Origin: Bacteroidota bacterium
GTDB lineage: Bacteria > Bacteroidota > Bacteroidia > JAFLBG01
Assembly: GCA_017303975.1 (NCBI GenBank)
Contig: JAFLBG010000012.1
Coordinates: 24,287-88,286, forward strand
Length of the DNA stretch: 64,000 bases
Direction: 5' to 3'
This document shows, piece after piece, positions 7,173 to 16,716 of this stretch; positions within the stretch are counted from its first letter, which is position 1; each line of letters begins with the position of its first letter. Below the pieces are notes generated by a model. The model was not told the origin of the DNA. It was given only the letters and a program-made list of their open reading frames with translations, and did not search any database. Made by a program: the position numbers and the translations under genes.

Positions 7173-9785
7173 ATGGCAAAATCAACAAATACAAATTTAA
7201 GGCAAGAGTACTTTAAATATTCAATAATGATATGGATAGGTGTTCTAGCATCCATGGTCGCAATAAAAGTCTTATCGAAGTTTGCTCCGGACAATTCCAA
7301 TGAAGCAATTAAAAAGGCAAAAGAAATATTAATAAGTCCAATGGTAGTTCAGGCTATACCAGAGCCTAAGGAAAAAATTGTTTTTTTGGGAACAATCATC
7401 TTAACCATACTAACTTTATTTGTTACGTATTTTGCTTTTGATTATTTTTTTAAAACCACCACTAAATTAAAAGATAATATTATTCATATAATCTCTGCAA
7501 TTAACATTGGTGCTTCATGTTATTTTTTATATTATTGTTTTACCAATGACAATCCTTGGCACGCCTCGCCTTTAAACTCTCACGATTATATTTCTAAAAC
7601 CAATTTTGATTTCTTTTTCATTGATACTTTTTTATATAAGAACTTACTGTTTTATTCCCTTATTTTATTTCCCCTTATTGCTTATTTAACGATAAAAAAA
7701 TTAACAAGAAAAATTGATTCTGTTTTACATAAACTAATAATTGTTTTTTGTGTTTCATTAGCATTGATAACATTTTTCATTTCTTCTTTTAAGTTTCCAT
7801 ACACATATGAGAATAAATATAATTTTTGCGCTAACTTTTATTCAACGGTACAGGTTTATAATGGTTCGCCATTGTTGGTGGATGGCTTTGTAAACACCTA
7901 CGGCTTATACCCTCATTTTATAATGCCAATTTTAAAATTAGCCGGGTTAAGTATATTGAGTTATACTATGACAATGGGGGTTATTTTGTTTTCCTGTCTA
8001 TGTTTTTTGATATACTTCATGAACAAAGTTATAGAGAATAAATTGATTCTATTATTGGGTTTTTGCTTGTTTTTTTCGATGACTTATATGTTTCAAGCCA
8101 TTGCGTTAAGTTATTATTCTGGTTTTTCTTGTGCACCAATCAGGTGGCTTATGCCATTAACATTATTTATGTATGTAGTTATATATAACGCAAAAAAAGT
8201 AAATCAGGGGAAACTGTTTAAAAACTTGTTTAATAATAATGCATTGAACATTACCCCAATAAAAATTCTTTCGTTTTATTTATTTGCTTTTGGTGTGTTA
8301 TGGAATCCCGATTTTGGTTTGTTTTCTTTTATAGTTTTAATTGCCTATTATGTTTATTATGAGTTTAATATTAGTGATTTCAAAACTTCCTTAATTAAAA
8401 CAGGGTTAATTTTTATACAAGCAGTTGTGTTATTAGTAGCTGCATTTTTAACTTATTCTTGTTTTATTAGATTTTTTTATGGCGCTAGTCCTGATTTTTC
8501 AATGCTATTTAAAACCATATCTACTTTTTCTTTTATTGGTTTTGGAATGCTTCCAATGCCAACTGGTATGCAACCATGGATTTTAGTGGCTATTGTTTAT
8601 GGTATAGGTTGGGTAATAACTGTAAATAGTTTCTTGCAAAATAATAAATCGAAATTTTCTAGTGCTGTATTTGTTGTTACCTTTTTAGGTACACTAGGTT
8701 TGATTTACTACCAAGGCAGAAGTCATAACTGGCAGTTGTATAGCTGCTACTTTCCTGCTTTTATTTTATTGCCAATTTATACTGACAAATTATTTTCAAT
8801 AATAAAGGATCAAAAAATATATATACCGGTATTTCTGCTTTCGTTTTATTTTATTGCTTTTGCCCCATTTCAATTGTTGAAAAGTATGCCCAAGCTATGG
8901 GATTTGGTTTATGATAAAAAAAGTAAGGTGATTCAGCAATCGGAAGAAAATCAAATTAAAAACACCGCCTTTGCAATTGATAAATTATGCGATGATGGAG
9001 AGAAAATTTATATTCTATCGGCCGATCATTATCAGGGTATTCATCATGGTTTGTCAAAGACCGCTTCTATTGCAAGTCCCGGTAGAGTTGAACTATTTTT
9101 TAAAAAAGATTACGAAAAAATTATTGAAAAAATAAAAAATGAAAATAAAAAACTTTTTGTTGAACCGCAGTTTTACCGGCCGTTCGATACGAAATTTTTA
9201 AATGTCATTGCAGCATATTACGAACTTAATCCGATAGAAGGGTTACCATCACTATATTATTATAAAAGAAGAGAGTTTGGTAAATATCAATCTAAGTTAA
9301 TTAAAGATGATAGCACCGTTTTTTATATTAATGCCAATACAGATGGCGAAGAGAATTTGAAATTATGTGAGGCCAAGGTAACCCCATTACAATTAGGTAA
9401 TGCATTTACTATTGATATTTTATTCACACCACCTTCAAACAGTATTACTGGCATTAATACAGGAGGAGCTGTATTGTCTAATCTTGATGGCAATAAGGGT
9501 TTTGTAATTCAGCAACAAAAAGATAATCCGAATCAGTACATATTTGGATTCAAAGGCAAAGGAGTTTTATGCAATGTTGAATTGAACAAGCAAACAAAAA
9601 TGACTTTTAAGGTGGATGGAGTAACTATTTCTAGTTATATAGATAATCGCCTACAATCTAACATATTGGTAACAGAGGCTTTTGAAAATAGTCAATTACC
9701 ACTATGCATGGGTAGTATGCAAAATACATCAAATTTTTATTTAGGGAATATTGCTGAAATAAAAATATCAAAAGGAGTTAAGTAA
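7173..9785 (+). CDS. Large polytopic membrane protein with C-terminal lectin-like domain
   Basis: An 870-aa protein. About a dozen hydrophobic segments lie between residues 20 and 580, with a long loop containing GFVNTYGLYPHF and a later LWNPDFGLF motif. This GT-C-like architecture resembles membrane mannosyl/arabinosyltransferases, but I cannot assign a family. Residues about 590-710 are soluble. Residues about 720-868 look like a concanavalin A/LamG-type beta sandwich: paired TIDILFTP and KMTFKVDG strands, a surface GNIAEIKIS ending. The start resembles the Lys/Ser/Thr/Asn-rich head of the ArnT-like protein at 1998. It is 16 bp after the ALG5-like GT2, so a role in using its lipid-linked sugar is plausible. 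Confidence 0.6.
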   Translation: MAKSTNTNLRQEYFKYSIMIWIGVLASMVAIKVLSKFAPDNSNEAIKKAKEILISPMVVQAIPEPKEKIVFLGTIILTILTLFVTYFAFDYFFKTTTKLKDNIIHIISAINIGASCYFLYYCFTNDNPWHASPLNSHDYISKTNFDFFFIDTFLYKNLLFYSLILFPLIAYLTIKKLTRKIDSVLHKLIIVFCVSLALITFFISSFKFPYTYENKYNFCANFYSTVQVYNGSPLLVDGFVNTYGLYPHFIMPILKLAGLSILSYTMTMGVILFSCLCFLIYFMNKVIENKLILLLGFCLFFSMTYMFQAIALSYYSGFSCAPIRWLMPLTLFMYVVIYNAKKVNQGKLFKNLFNNNALNITPIKILSFYLFAFGVLWNPDFGLFSFIVLIAYYVYYEFNISDFKTSLIKTGLIFIQAVVLLVAAFLTYSCFIRFFYGASPDFSMLFKTISTFSFIGFGMLPMPTGMQPWILVAIVYGIGWVITVNSFLQNNKSKFSSAVFVVTFLGTLGLIYYQGRSHNWQLYSCYFPAFILLPIYTDKLFSIIKDQKIYIPVFLLSFYFIAFAPFQLLKSMPKLWDLVYDKKSKVIQQSEENQIKNTAFAIDKLCDDGEKIYILSADHYQGIHHGLSKTASIASPGRVELFFKKDYEKIIEKIKNENKKLFVEPQFYRPFDTKFLNVIAAYYELNPIEGLPSLYYYKRREFGKYQSKLIKDDSTVFYINANTDGEENLKLCEAKVTPLQLGNAFTIDILFTPPSNSITGINTGGAVLSNLDGNKGFVIQQQKDNPNQYIFGFKGKGVLCNVELNKQTKMTFKVDGVTISSYIDNRLQSNILVTEAFENSQLPLCMGSMQNTSNFYLGNIAEIKISKGVK

Positions 9786-9790
9786 CTTTG
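9783..9790 (+). promoter_or_regulatory. Candidate -7 box (TAACTTTG) overlapping the upstream stop codon
   Basis: TAACTTTG is an exact TAnnTTTG match and includes the stop codon of the 870-aa membrane protein. A near match (TAACTTTA, 9960-9967) lies closer to the ATG at 9974. Either could drive the LamG gene. The 188-bp gap also holds a small palindrome (9837-9847). No -33 element is obvious. Confidence 0.3.
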
Positions 9791-9973
9791 CGAACTTAGG
9801 AATGTATTGGATATTCTTCATAATACTTTTTGGATAGGTGTTACACCAATGATTGATGAGATAATGGTAAAGTATGTTATCTCTGTTTTTGATAGTGTTT
9901 TACAGGTTAGATTTGGTTTTTATACGCTTAAGTACTTATTGATTGTCCCTAATTTATTTTAACTTTACACAAA

Positions 9974-11257
9974 ATGTTTTCAATGAAAAAAGTAATAAGT
10001 TTTGTTTGTATTGTATTATTCTGTAATTCCAACTTTTTTGCTCAAATTCCATCTTGGCTTCCAACAGATAGTTTGAAAGCTTGGTATCCATTTAATGGTA
10101 ATGCCAACGATGAAAGTGGGAAAGGTAATCATGGAACTGTAAATGGTGCAACGCTTACGACCGATAGATTTAATAGTTTGAATTCTGCTTATTCTTTCGA
10201 TGGAATTAATGATAATATTTTTATTAACCACAGTTTTTGGAATAACGGCTGGAGCAATTTTACAATAGCATTTTGGTTACTTCAAAATAATCAACAGAAT
10301 CCTAATAATGTTGGATCAACCTATTCTGTTTTAAATTCTACCCCTCACAATGGAATAAGCTTTTCTTCAAATTGGTGGAATTCCAATAAATATGCAATGT
10401 GGATAGGTAACGGAGCTCCTGCTTCTTCCTGGAATGTATTGTTAAACGCTACATCTAATACTAATGTATTTATTGGCACTTGGAATCATATCGTTTATCA
10501 AAAAGCTGGATCGACATATAAGTTATATATAAATGGTGTACTTGATAAGTCGGTTACAAATGCAACTTCCATTCAGAGCTACTTCTATAAATTATATTTG
10601 GGTTGTGCAGATCCAATAGCTGCTAATAATGAGGTGTTGGATGGTAAGTTAGATGATTTTGGTTTTTGGGATAAAGAACTTACTCAACAAGAAATATTAA
10701 AAATTTATAATAGTTGTAATTCTCATGATTTAACTCATCCAATCTCTCAAACAGTTACTGTTGGAAATAGTGCTTTTTATGCCACATCTTTTTCTGCAAC
10801 TACTTCTTATCAATGGCAAGCTGATATTGGTTTTGGCTATCAAAATTTGAGTAATGCTGGTCCGTATAGTGGTGTTTCTACCCCTACTTTAACTGTCTCA
10901 AATACGGTTCTTTCGATGAACAATTATTTATTCCGTTGTATTTTGTCAAATGGAGGATGTGTTGATACTACAAATGCAGCTAATCTTACAGTTTTAAATA
11001 ATTTGGGGCTTGTTGAGTCATCTTCGAATAGTTTCCTTGTTTTCCCTAATCCGTCAATTCATCAACTAACAATTAAATTGCGAGATAATACTATGTTAGA
11101 AGAATCTTATTCGATACTAGATTTTAAAGGAGCAATTGTAGTTGAAGGTAACGTTGTAAATGAAAACACTGTTATTGATATAAGTCAATTGGCATCGGGT
11201 TTTTATATTGTAAAACTTGGCGCCTTAAGCCAAAAAATCCAAGTACTGAAGGATTAA
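9974..11257 (+). CDS. Secreted LamG/Ig-like protein with T9SS type A sorting domain
   Basis: A 427-aa exported protein. A signal peptide (about 1-24, ending NSNFFAQ) is followed by a LamG/concanavalin-like domain (about 30-240) with WYPFNGNANDESGKGNHG and LDGKLDDFGFWDKEL, the usual LamG_3 landmarks. An Ig-like domain covers about 250-345 (TSYQWQ, YLFRCILSNGGC). The end is a T9SS C-terminal domain, with FLVFPNPS near 355 and ASGFYIVKL near the end. Such proteins cross the outer membrane by T9SS and stay on the surface, often binding glycans or matrix. The start could also be the Met three codons downstream (9983). A strong terminator follows. Confidence 0.85.
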   Translation: MFSMKKVISFVCIVLFCNSNFFAQIPSWLPTDSLKAWYPFNGNANDESGKGNHGTVNGATLTTDRFNSLNSAYSFDGINDNIFINHSFWNNGWSNFTIAFWLLQNNQQNPNNVGSTYSVLNSTPHNGISFSSNWWNSNKYAMWIGNGAPASSWNVLLNATSNTNVFIGTWNHIVYQKAGSTYKLYINGVLDKSVTNATSIQSYFYKLYLGCADPIAANNEVLDGKLDDFGFWDKELTQQEILKIYNSCNSHDLTHPISQTVTVGNSAFYATSFSATTSYQWQADIGFGYQNLSNAGPYSGVSTPTLTVSNTVLSMNNYLFRCILSNGGCVDTTNAANLTVLNNLGLVESSSNSFLVFPNPSIHQLTIKLRDNTMLEESYSILDFKGAIVVEGNVVNENTVIDISQLASGFYIVKLGALSQKIQVLKD

Positions 11258-11289
11258 ATTTCTTTACTACCAATCGGTTATTCCAAACC

Positions 11290-11338
11290 ACAATCAAAAA
11301 GCCCAAACTGTCAAGTACAGTTTGGGCTTTTTGATTGT
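11290..11338. terminator. Bidirectional rho-independent terminator
   Basis: A 21-bp perfect stem (11290-11310 with 11318-11338) encloses a 7-nt loop. The stem has a GCCCAAACTG core flanked by A-rich and T-rich sides, giving a T tract in both directions. It sits between the convergent LamG gene (ends 11257) and the oxygenase gene (ends 11353) and should stop transcription from both. Confidence 0.9.
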
Positions 11339-11352
11339 ACTAAAAATTAGTA

Positions 11353-12297
11353 TTAGGCTTTTAATCCAATTTCTCTTAGGCGCTCATCTAAGTATTCGCC
11401 TGCTGTTACATCATCATAATCCTTTGGATTTGTTTTAGTAATACAGCTATCTAAACATGCTAACGACATGTTAGCAATTGGATGTAAGAAAAATGGAATT
11501 GAGAAACGTGAAGTCCCCCATAATTCTCTTGGAGGATTAACTACACGATGTGTAGTTGAGCGTAATTTGTTATTGGTTAATCTTTGTAACATATCTCCAA
11601 CGTTTACCACAATTTGGTCAGGTAATGATGTAACAGAAACCCAGCGCTCTTGTTTGTCTAATACTTGCAAACCATCTGCAGATGCGCCTACCAATAGGGT
11701 AATAAGGTTTATATCTTCATGCTGTTCAGCTCTAATTGCAGATTTTGGTTCTTCCTTAATTGGAGGGTAGTGTATGGCTCTTAAAATAGAGTTTCCGTTG
11801 TTTACAAACTTGTCAAAATAGAATTCATCTAACCCCAAATACAATGCTATGGCTTGTAATAGAGCTTTTCCCGATTTTTCAAACGAGCGGTAAGCATTAA
11901 AAAAAGTATCATTCAAAGCTGGTATTTCTTTTACCGCAACATTATCAGGATATTCATTTTTTAAAGGGTGGTTTTTTTCTACAATTTGCCCATATTGAAA
12001 AAATTCTTTTAAATCCGGAGCGTCAGAGCCTTTTGCATGCTCTCGCCCAAAAGATGTATAGCCTCTTTGTCCAGCAAGTTCAGGTATTTCGTATTTGGTT
12101 TTTACATTTACCGGCAGTGCAAAAAAACTTTCTACGTACTTGTATAAATCATCTATTGTACTCATTGGAATTCCATGGTTTTTTACAGCCACAAATCCTA
12201 CATCTTCGTATGCTTTTCCTAATTTGTTTACAAAATCTAATTTTTTTGCCGGGTCGCCAGATAAAAAATCTGCTAAATCTACTGAAGGTATTGCCAT
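11353..12297 (-). CDS. 2-oxoglutarate/Fe(II)-dependent oxygenase, isopenicillin N synthase-like family
   Basis: A 314-aa protein from the chosen Met; a longer start at 12330 adds 11 residues that are not part of the family. The N-terminal DIOX_N domain starts with AIPSVDLADF and contains GFVAVKNHGIP. The double-stranded beta-helix core carries the Fe(II) facial triad H193-x-D195 and H250, and the 2-oxoglutarate-binding R264-F-S266. All catalytic residues are present, so an active oxygenase is expected. The substrate is unknown; this family includes IPNS, ethylene-forming and gibberellin-type enzymes, and many uncharacterised bacterial members. It stands alone, divergent from rdgB. Confidence 0.85.
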   Translation of the reverse strand: MAIPSVDLADFLSGDPAKKLDFVNKLGKAYEDVGFVAVKNHGIPMSTIDDLYKYVESFFALPVNVKTKYEIPELAGQRGYTSFGREHAKGSDAPDLKEFFQYGQIVEKNHPLKNEYPDNVAVKEIPALNDTFFNAYRSFEKSGKALLQAIALYLGLDEFYFDKFVNNGNSILRAIHYPPIKEEPKSAIRAEQHEDINLITLLVGASADGLQVLDKQERWVSVTSLPDQIVVNVGDMLQRLTNNKLRSTTHRVVNPPRELWGTSRFSIPFFLHPIANMSLACLDSCITKTNPKDYDDVTAGEYLDERLREIGLKA

Positions 12298-12342
12298 TTG
12301 GTTAAGTTTTAAGTTAATAATTGGCTGCAAATATCCTAATTA

Positions 12343-12381
12343 TTGACATACAAGTCAAATTTTTAAAAATGACAGTTGTCA
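12343..12381. promoter_or_regulatory. Two short dyads in a divergent promoter region
   Basis: TTGAC-N6-GTCAA (12343-12358) and TGACA-N2-TGTCA (12370-12381) lie in the 180-bp gap between the oxygenase gene and rdgB. Their shape resembles binding sites for dimeric regulators, but the region is AT-rich and no regulator gene is nearby. They are listed as possible operators only. Confidence 0.2.
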
Positions 12382-12477
12382 ACTCTTTTAGTTTGGTATC
12401 TAGGCAATTATGTATTGTCTGGCATATAATACTGTATTCTTTGATTATTTTAGTATCTGAATAATACAATTCATCGC

Positions 12478-13059
12478 ATGACTAAAATTGTTCTTGCTAC
12501 GCACAATAAGGGTAAGTTAACCGAATTATCAGGCTTGCTAGACCTTCCGCAAATAGAGCTATGCCTGCTAGGTGATATTAATTGCCATGAAGATATTCCG
12601 GAAACTGGCAATACAATGGAACAAAATGCAATACAAAAAGCAACATTTGTACATCAAAACTATGGTTGTAATTGTATTTCGGATGATAGCGGATTAGAGG
12701 TAAATGCATTGAATGGTGCCCCGGGTGTGTACTCTGCTCGTTATGCCGGAAATCATAAAAACTCAGAAGATAATATAACCAAGCTTCTGAATGAGTTAGG
12801 TGGTAAATCAGACAGAACAGCACAATTTAGAACGGTTTTGTGTTTGCTCCTTGATGGAAGAATAGAACTGTTTGAAGGCGTTATCAAGGGAAGTATAACC
12901 ACCGAAAGAAAAGGTAGTTCGGGCTTTGGCTATGATTCAGTATTTATGCCTAATGGATATACTAAAACATTTGCAGAAATGGATTTGGTTAAAAAAAATA
13001 AAATTAGCCACCGAGCCTTAGCTGTTAAAAAGTTAGTTAATTACTTAACCAACATATAG
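12478..13059 (+). CDS. rdgB: Non-canonical purine NTP pyrophosphatase (RdgB/HAM1)
   Basis: A 193-aa protein of normal family length. It hydrolyses dITP, ITP and XTP to monophosphates and pyrophosphate, keeping deaminated purines out of DNA and RNA. Family motifs are all present: the N-terminal ATHNKGKLTEL, the SDDSGLEVNALNGAPGVYSARY substrate loop (residues about 61-82), the GFGYDSVFMP motif and the final SHRALAVKKL. It is cytoplasmic. It lies 102 bp upstream of the double D-Ala ligase gene on the same strand. Confidence 0.95.
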   Translation: MTKIVLATHNKGKLTELSGLLDLPQIELCLLGDINCHEDIPETGNTMEQNAIQKATFVHQNYGCNCISDDSGLEVNALNGAPGVYSARYAGNHKNSEDNITKLLNELGGKSDRTAQFRTVLCLLLDGRIELFEGVIKGSITTERKGSSGFGYDSVFMPNGYTKTFAEMDLVKKNKISHRALAVKKLVNYLTNI

Positions 13060-13161
13060 TTTTTTAAGTTACTCTTTTACCTATTTTTAGTTGAAGCAGA
13101 TTTTCTTAAATAAGGGAATTGGCTATAAAAATTTACAAACCAACGATGCAATATAGTTGCT

Positions 13162-15879
13162 ATGGGAAAAATTAGAATTGGAATTTTATTTGGGGGAAGT
13201 TCTCGCGAACGCGAAATATCTTTTGCCGGAGGGAGAACGGTTTACGATAATTTGAATAAATCGCTTTTTGATGCAGTGCCTATCTTTGTGGATAGTTTTG
13301 GCAATTTTGTGGAGTTGAGGTGGGAGTATATTTATAAAGGTAGTGTGCGTGATTTTTATCCACCGGTAGATAGTTTGCCGACTTCGGAGAATGGATATCA
13401 GATTTATGCGGAAAACATTGGTAAGTTAACGAAGTCGCAACAAAAGAAATTAGTAAGTACACTGGGCAAAGTATTGTCTGCCGAAGATTTGAAAAAGAAA
13501 ATAGATTTTGCCTTTTTGTGTCTTCATGGTCCTAATGGTGAAGATGGTCGTATTCAAGGATTGTTGGAGTATTTGTCAATTCCTTATTCTGGAGCAGGAA
13601 TTTTATCGTCAGCAATTGGGATAGACAAAACGATTCAAAAAGAGTTGATGATAAATGCGGGGTTTAAAAGCCCTTCGTATTTTACAATCAAAAGAAACGA
13701 ATGGGTTTACCAAAAAGACCATAATACAGTTGCTATAATTGCTGCTAAAATTAAAAGTACCCTTGGTTTTCCTTGTGTTGTTAAATCGGCTACACAAGGC
13801 TCTTCTATTGGGATAAGTATTGTGTCGGAAGAATCTCATCAAGCAATTGCAGATGCCATTGATAAAAGTTTTTTTTGCAGAGAAATAAAAAAAGAATTTT
13901 GGGAAACCCTACAAACTGAGCAGCGAGTTGAATATATTCGCGTGTTAACAGATATTCGAGAGGGCATTGGAATGCCTGTAGATTGTGCAGTTGGACGATC
14001 TGTAGAAACTATTTACCATCCGGAAAAATTATTGAGTTTTGTAAACGAAAAACTAGAAGGTTTTGATTCTATTTATTTAGAAGGACATGATGCCGAAGCA
14101 ATTGTATTGATTGAGCAGTTTATCGAGGGAAAAGAATTCTCGTGCATTGTTGTTCAAAACGAACATGGAAATGGTTTGGCTTTGCCGCCAACGGAGATAA
14201 GAAAGGGAAAAGAATTGTTTGATTATCGATCTAAGTATTTACCCGGGTTGTCTCGAAAAATTACTCCAATCGAATTGCCCGATGAACAAATAAATAAAAT
14301 AAGAACAGAGTGCGAGCGATTATTTAGAAGCTTAAATTTTGGTGTATATGCCCGCATTGATGGATTTATAAATGGTGTAGGCGAAGTGTTTTTAAACGAC
14401 CCCAATACCACATCGGGAATGATGCCATCTTCATTCTTTTTTCATCAGGCTGCCGAAATTGGATTGAATCCATCACAGTTTTTAACTTATATAATTCGAA
14501 CCTCAATAGCACAGCGTGTCAACGACTCTAAGAACTTAGAATTTGCAAAGCTTGTAACGTCCTTAGATAAAGCGATTGATAAAGATAGAAAAGCAGTTTC
14601 TTCAAAAATAAGAATTGGTGTATTGCTAGGAGGTTATTCTTCCGAGCGACATATATCGGTTGAAAGTGGTAGAAATATTTACGAGAAATTGTCATCTTCT
14701 ACTAAGTACGAACCTATTCCAATTTTCTTAACTGGAAGTAACGAAGAACATGAATTGTTCCAAATTCCTATAAATATTCTTTTGAAAGACAATGCAGATG
14801 ATATAAAGGAGAAAATAAATAATTTTAAAACACATCCCGTTGTAAGAGATATTATAACACAATGTTCTTCTATCACATCTAAATATGCGGCAAAGAATCA
14901 GCTGGGTGCTCCCCAAAAAATTTCGTATTCAGATTTAACCAATTTAGTTGATGGTGTATTCATTGCTTTGCATGGCCGACCTGGAGAAGATGGCGCAGTG
15001 CAAGAGAAATTAGATAAATTGAATATTCCATATAATGGTTCGGGGGTAGAGAGTTCGCGCATTACTATAGATAAGTATAGAACAAATGAAATTTTGAAAC
15101 AAAACGGGTTGCTGATTGCCAATCATTTGTTGGTAAGCGATTTGGAGTGGCACACTGCAAAAAATAGTTTGTTGGAAAAAATTGTAAATGAAATTAAGTT
15201 CCCGCTTATAGCCAAGCCTGTGGATGACGGATGTAGTTCTGCAGTTAAAAAGATTAAAAGCATTGAGGAGCTAGAAGCATTTGCAGAGCTTATATTTAGA
15301 ACTTCTAATGAGTTGAATACAAAAGCTGCGGAGATGCTTCATATTAAACCAAAAGAAGAGTTCCCGTCAAAAAAAGTAATGTTGATAGAAGAGTTAATTT
15401 CTAAGCGCGATGCCATACATTTTTTAGAAATTACCGGAGGTATGCTTACTAAGTTTGATGAATTTGGACGTGTTTCGTATGAAGTTTTTGAAGCATCGGA
15501 AGCATTAAGCGAAGGAGATGTATTGTCGTTAGAAGAAAAATTTTTAGCAGGACAAGGACAAAATATTACTCCTGCGCGCTATTCGGCTAATAAAGAAGAA
15601 AGGCAATTGATTTCGAATAAGGTAAAAGAAGAATTAGGTAAGGCTGCGAAAATATTGAACATAAACGGATATACGCGTATTGATGCTTTTGTTCGGGTTT
15701 ATGATGTGAATAGAGTAGAGGTTATTTTTATAGAGGTAAACTCTTTACCTGGGATGACCCCTGCAACATGTATTTTCCATCAGTCGGCAATTAATGGATA
15801 CAAACCATTTGATTTTATTGATAAAATTTTAGATTTTGGATTTCAACGAAAACGCAAATCAGCACAACAACTAGCCTAA
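13162..15879 (+). CDS. ddl: Tandem D-alanine-D-alanine ligase fusion (two ATP-grasp ligase modules)
   Basis: A 905-aa protein containing two Ddl modules; a normal Ddl is 300-370 aa. Module 1 (about 1-465) has GGSSREREIS, K208 and G213-S-S of the ATP-grasp loop, DYRSKY (K358, Y359), RID (R398-D400) and D413-x-N415 where Ddl usually has ExN. Module 2 starts at about residue 482 with GGYSSERHIS, then K685, GCSS (690-693), EEKF (K793, F794), R839-I-D841 and the standard E858-x-N860-SLPGMT. Module 2 therefore has Phe where DdlB has Tyr216 and Cys where it has Ser150. At least one module should make the D-Ala-D-Ala dipeptide for peptidoglycan. The stop codon overlaps the start of the PASTA gene (TAATG). 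Confidence 0.85.
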   Translation: MGKIRIGILFGGSSREREISFAGGRTVYDNLNKSLFDAVPIFVDSFGNFVELRWEYIYKGSVRDFYPPVDSLPTSENGYQIYAENIGKLTKSQQKKLVSTLGKVLSAEDLKKKIDFAFLCLHGPNGEDGRIQGLLEYLSIPYSGAGILSSAIGIDKTIQKELMINAGFKSPSYFTIKRNEWVYQKDHNTVAIIAAKIKSTLGFPCVVKSATQGSSIGISIVSEESHQAIADAIDKSFFCREIKKEFWETLQTEQRVEYIRVLTDIREGIGMPVDCAVGRSVETIYHPEKLLSFVNEKLEGFDSIYLEGHDAEAIVLIEQFIEGKEFSCIVVQNEHGNGLALPPTEIRKGKELFDYRSKYLPGLSRKITPIELPDEQINKIRTECERLFRSLNFGVYARIDGFINGVGEVFLNDPNTTSGMMPSSFFFHQAAEIGLNPSQFLTYIIRTSIAQRVNDSKNLEFAKLVTSLDKAIDKDRKAVSSKIRIGVLLGGYSSERHISVESGRNIYEKLSSSTKYEPIPIFLTGSNEEHELFQIPINILLKDNADDIKEKINNFKTHPVVRDIITQCSSITSKYAAKNQLGAPQKISYSDLTNLVDGVFIALHGRPGEDGAVQEKLDKLNIPYNGSGVESSRITIDKYRTNEILKQNGLLIANHLLVSDLEWHTAKNSLLEKIVNEIKFPLIAKPVDDGCSSAVKKIKSIEELEAFAELIFRTSNELNTKAAEMLHIKPKEEFPSKKVMLIEELISKRDAIHFLEITGGMLTKFDEFGRVSYEVFEASEALSEGDVLSLEEKFLAGQGQNITPARYSANKEERQLISNKVKEELGKAAKILNINGYTRIDAFVRVYDVNRVEVIFIEVNSLPGMTPATCIFHQSAINGYKPFDFIDKILDFGFQRKRKSAQQLA

Positions 15880-16688
15880 TGGGAGTAATAAATTTTTTTA
15901 AGAAACATCCATTTGTAAGAAATATACTTTTCTCTATACTGGGAGCGGTGTTTTTTTTATGGCTTGTTTTTTTTATGATGAACTATTATACGTTGCACGG
16001 AAAAACGGTTGAAGTTCCTGATTTTAAAGGTGTTTCCGTAGCCCGTTTGGAAGATTTTGTAAAAGGAAAAGAGGTAACCTATTTAGTGATAGATTCTATT
16101 TTTGATGCCAAGGCAGAGAAAGGTGTTGTATTAAAGCAAGACCCGGAGCCTCAAACAATGGTAAAAAAAGATAGAACAATTTATTTGTATGTAACTGCTG
16201 TTATGCCTCCTCAAGTAGCAATGCCAAAGTTGCAAGATAAATCATTAAGACAGGCCGTTTCATTGATAGAAACATACGGTTTGCGTTTGGGCAGAATAAA
16301 ATACAAGGCAGATCAGTGTAGTAATTGCGTTTTGGAGCAACAAGTAAAAGGTGTAAAAGTTGAAATAGGTAAGATGGTTCCAAAAGGAACTATTGTTGAT
16401 TTGCTAGTTGGGAAAGGATTGGGAGATGAGCAAATTACAATCCCTTATCTAATTGGTTACACAAGACAAGAGGCTTTTGAGCGGTTGGGCGAACTATCTT
16501 TATTACTAGGCTCTGTTAGTTACGATGTGCCTTCAGATTCTTTAAAATCAAAAGTGTACAAGCAATTTCCGGTATCGGGGAATGAAAGGTATATTAACTC
16601 CGGAGCATCAATCGATATATTTTTAACAACTGATAACTCTAAATTCCCTAGCTTATTAGAAGATACGCTAAGCTTGGAGGCAGAATAA
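15879..16688 (+). CDS. Single-pass PASTA domain protein
   Basis: A 269-aa inner-membrane protein. A short cytoplasmic N-terminus and one transmembrane helix (about 14-34) lead to three PASTA repeats outside the membrane: about 42-108 (VEVPDFKGVSV), 110-182 (VAMPKLQDKSLRQAV) and 186-255 (ITIPYLIGYTRQEA). PASTA domains bind peptidoglycan fragments in Ser/Thr kinases and PBPs, but no kinase or transpeptidase domain is present. The ATG overlaps the stop of the double ddl by one base, so translation is coupled. A role in wall sensing or in localising precursor synthesis is inferred from this. Confidence 0.85.
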   Translation: MGVINFFKKHPFVRNILFSILGAVFFLWLVFFMMNYYTLHGKTVEVPDFKGVSVARLEDFVKGKEVTYLVIDSIFDAKAEKGVVLKQDPEPQTMVKKDRTIYLYVTAVMPPQVAMPKLQDKSLRQAVSLIETYGLRLGRIKYKADQCSNCVLEQQVKGVKVEIGKMVPKGTIVDLLVGKGLGDEQITIPYLIGYTRQEAFERLGELSLLLGSVSYDVPSDSLKSKVYKQFPVSGNERYINSGASIDIFLTTDNSKFPSLLEDTLSLEAE

Positions 16689-16716
16689 TTTTTTTGTGGG
16701 TACTAATTAATTTATA

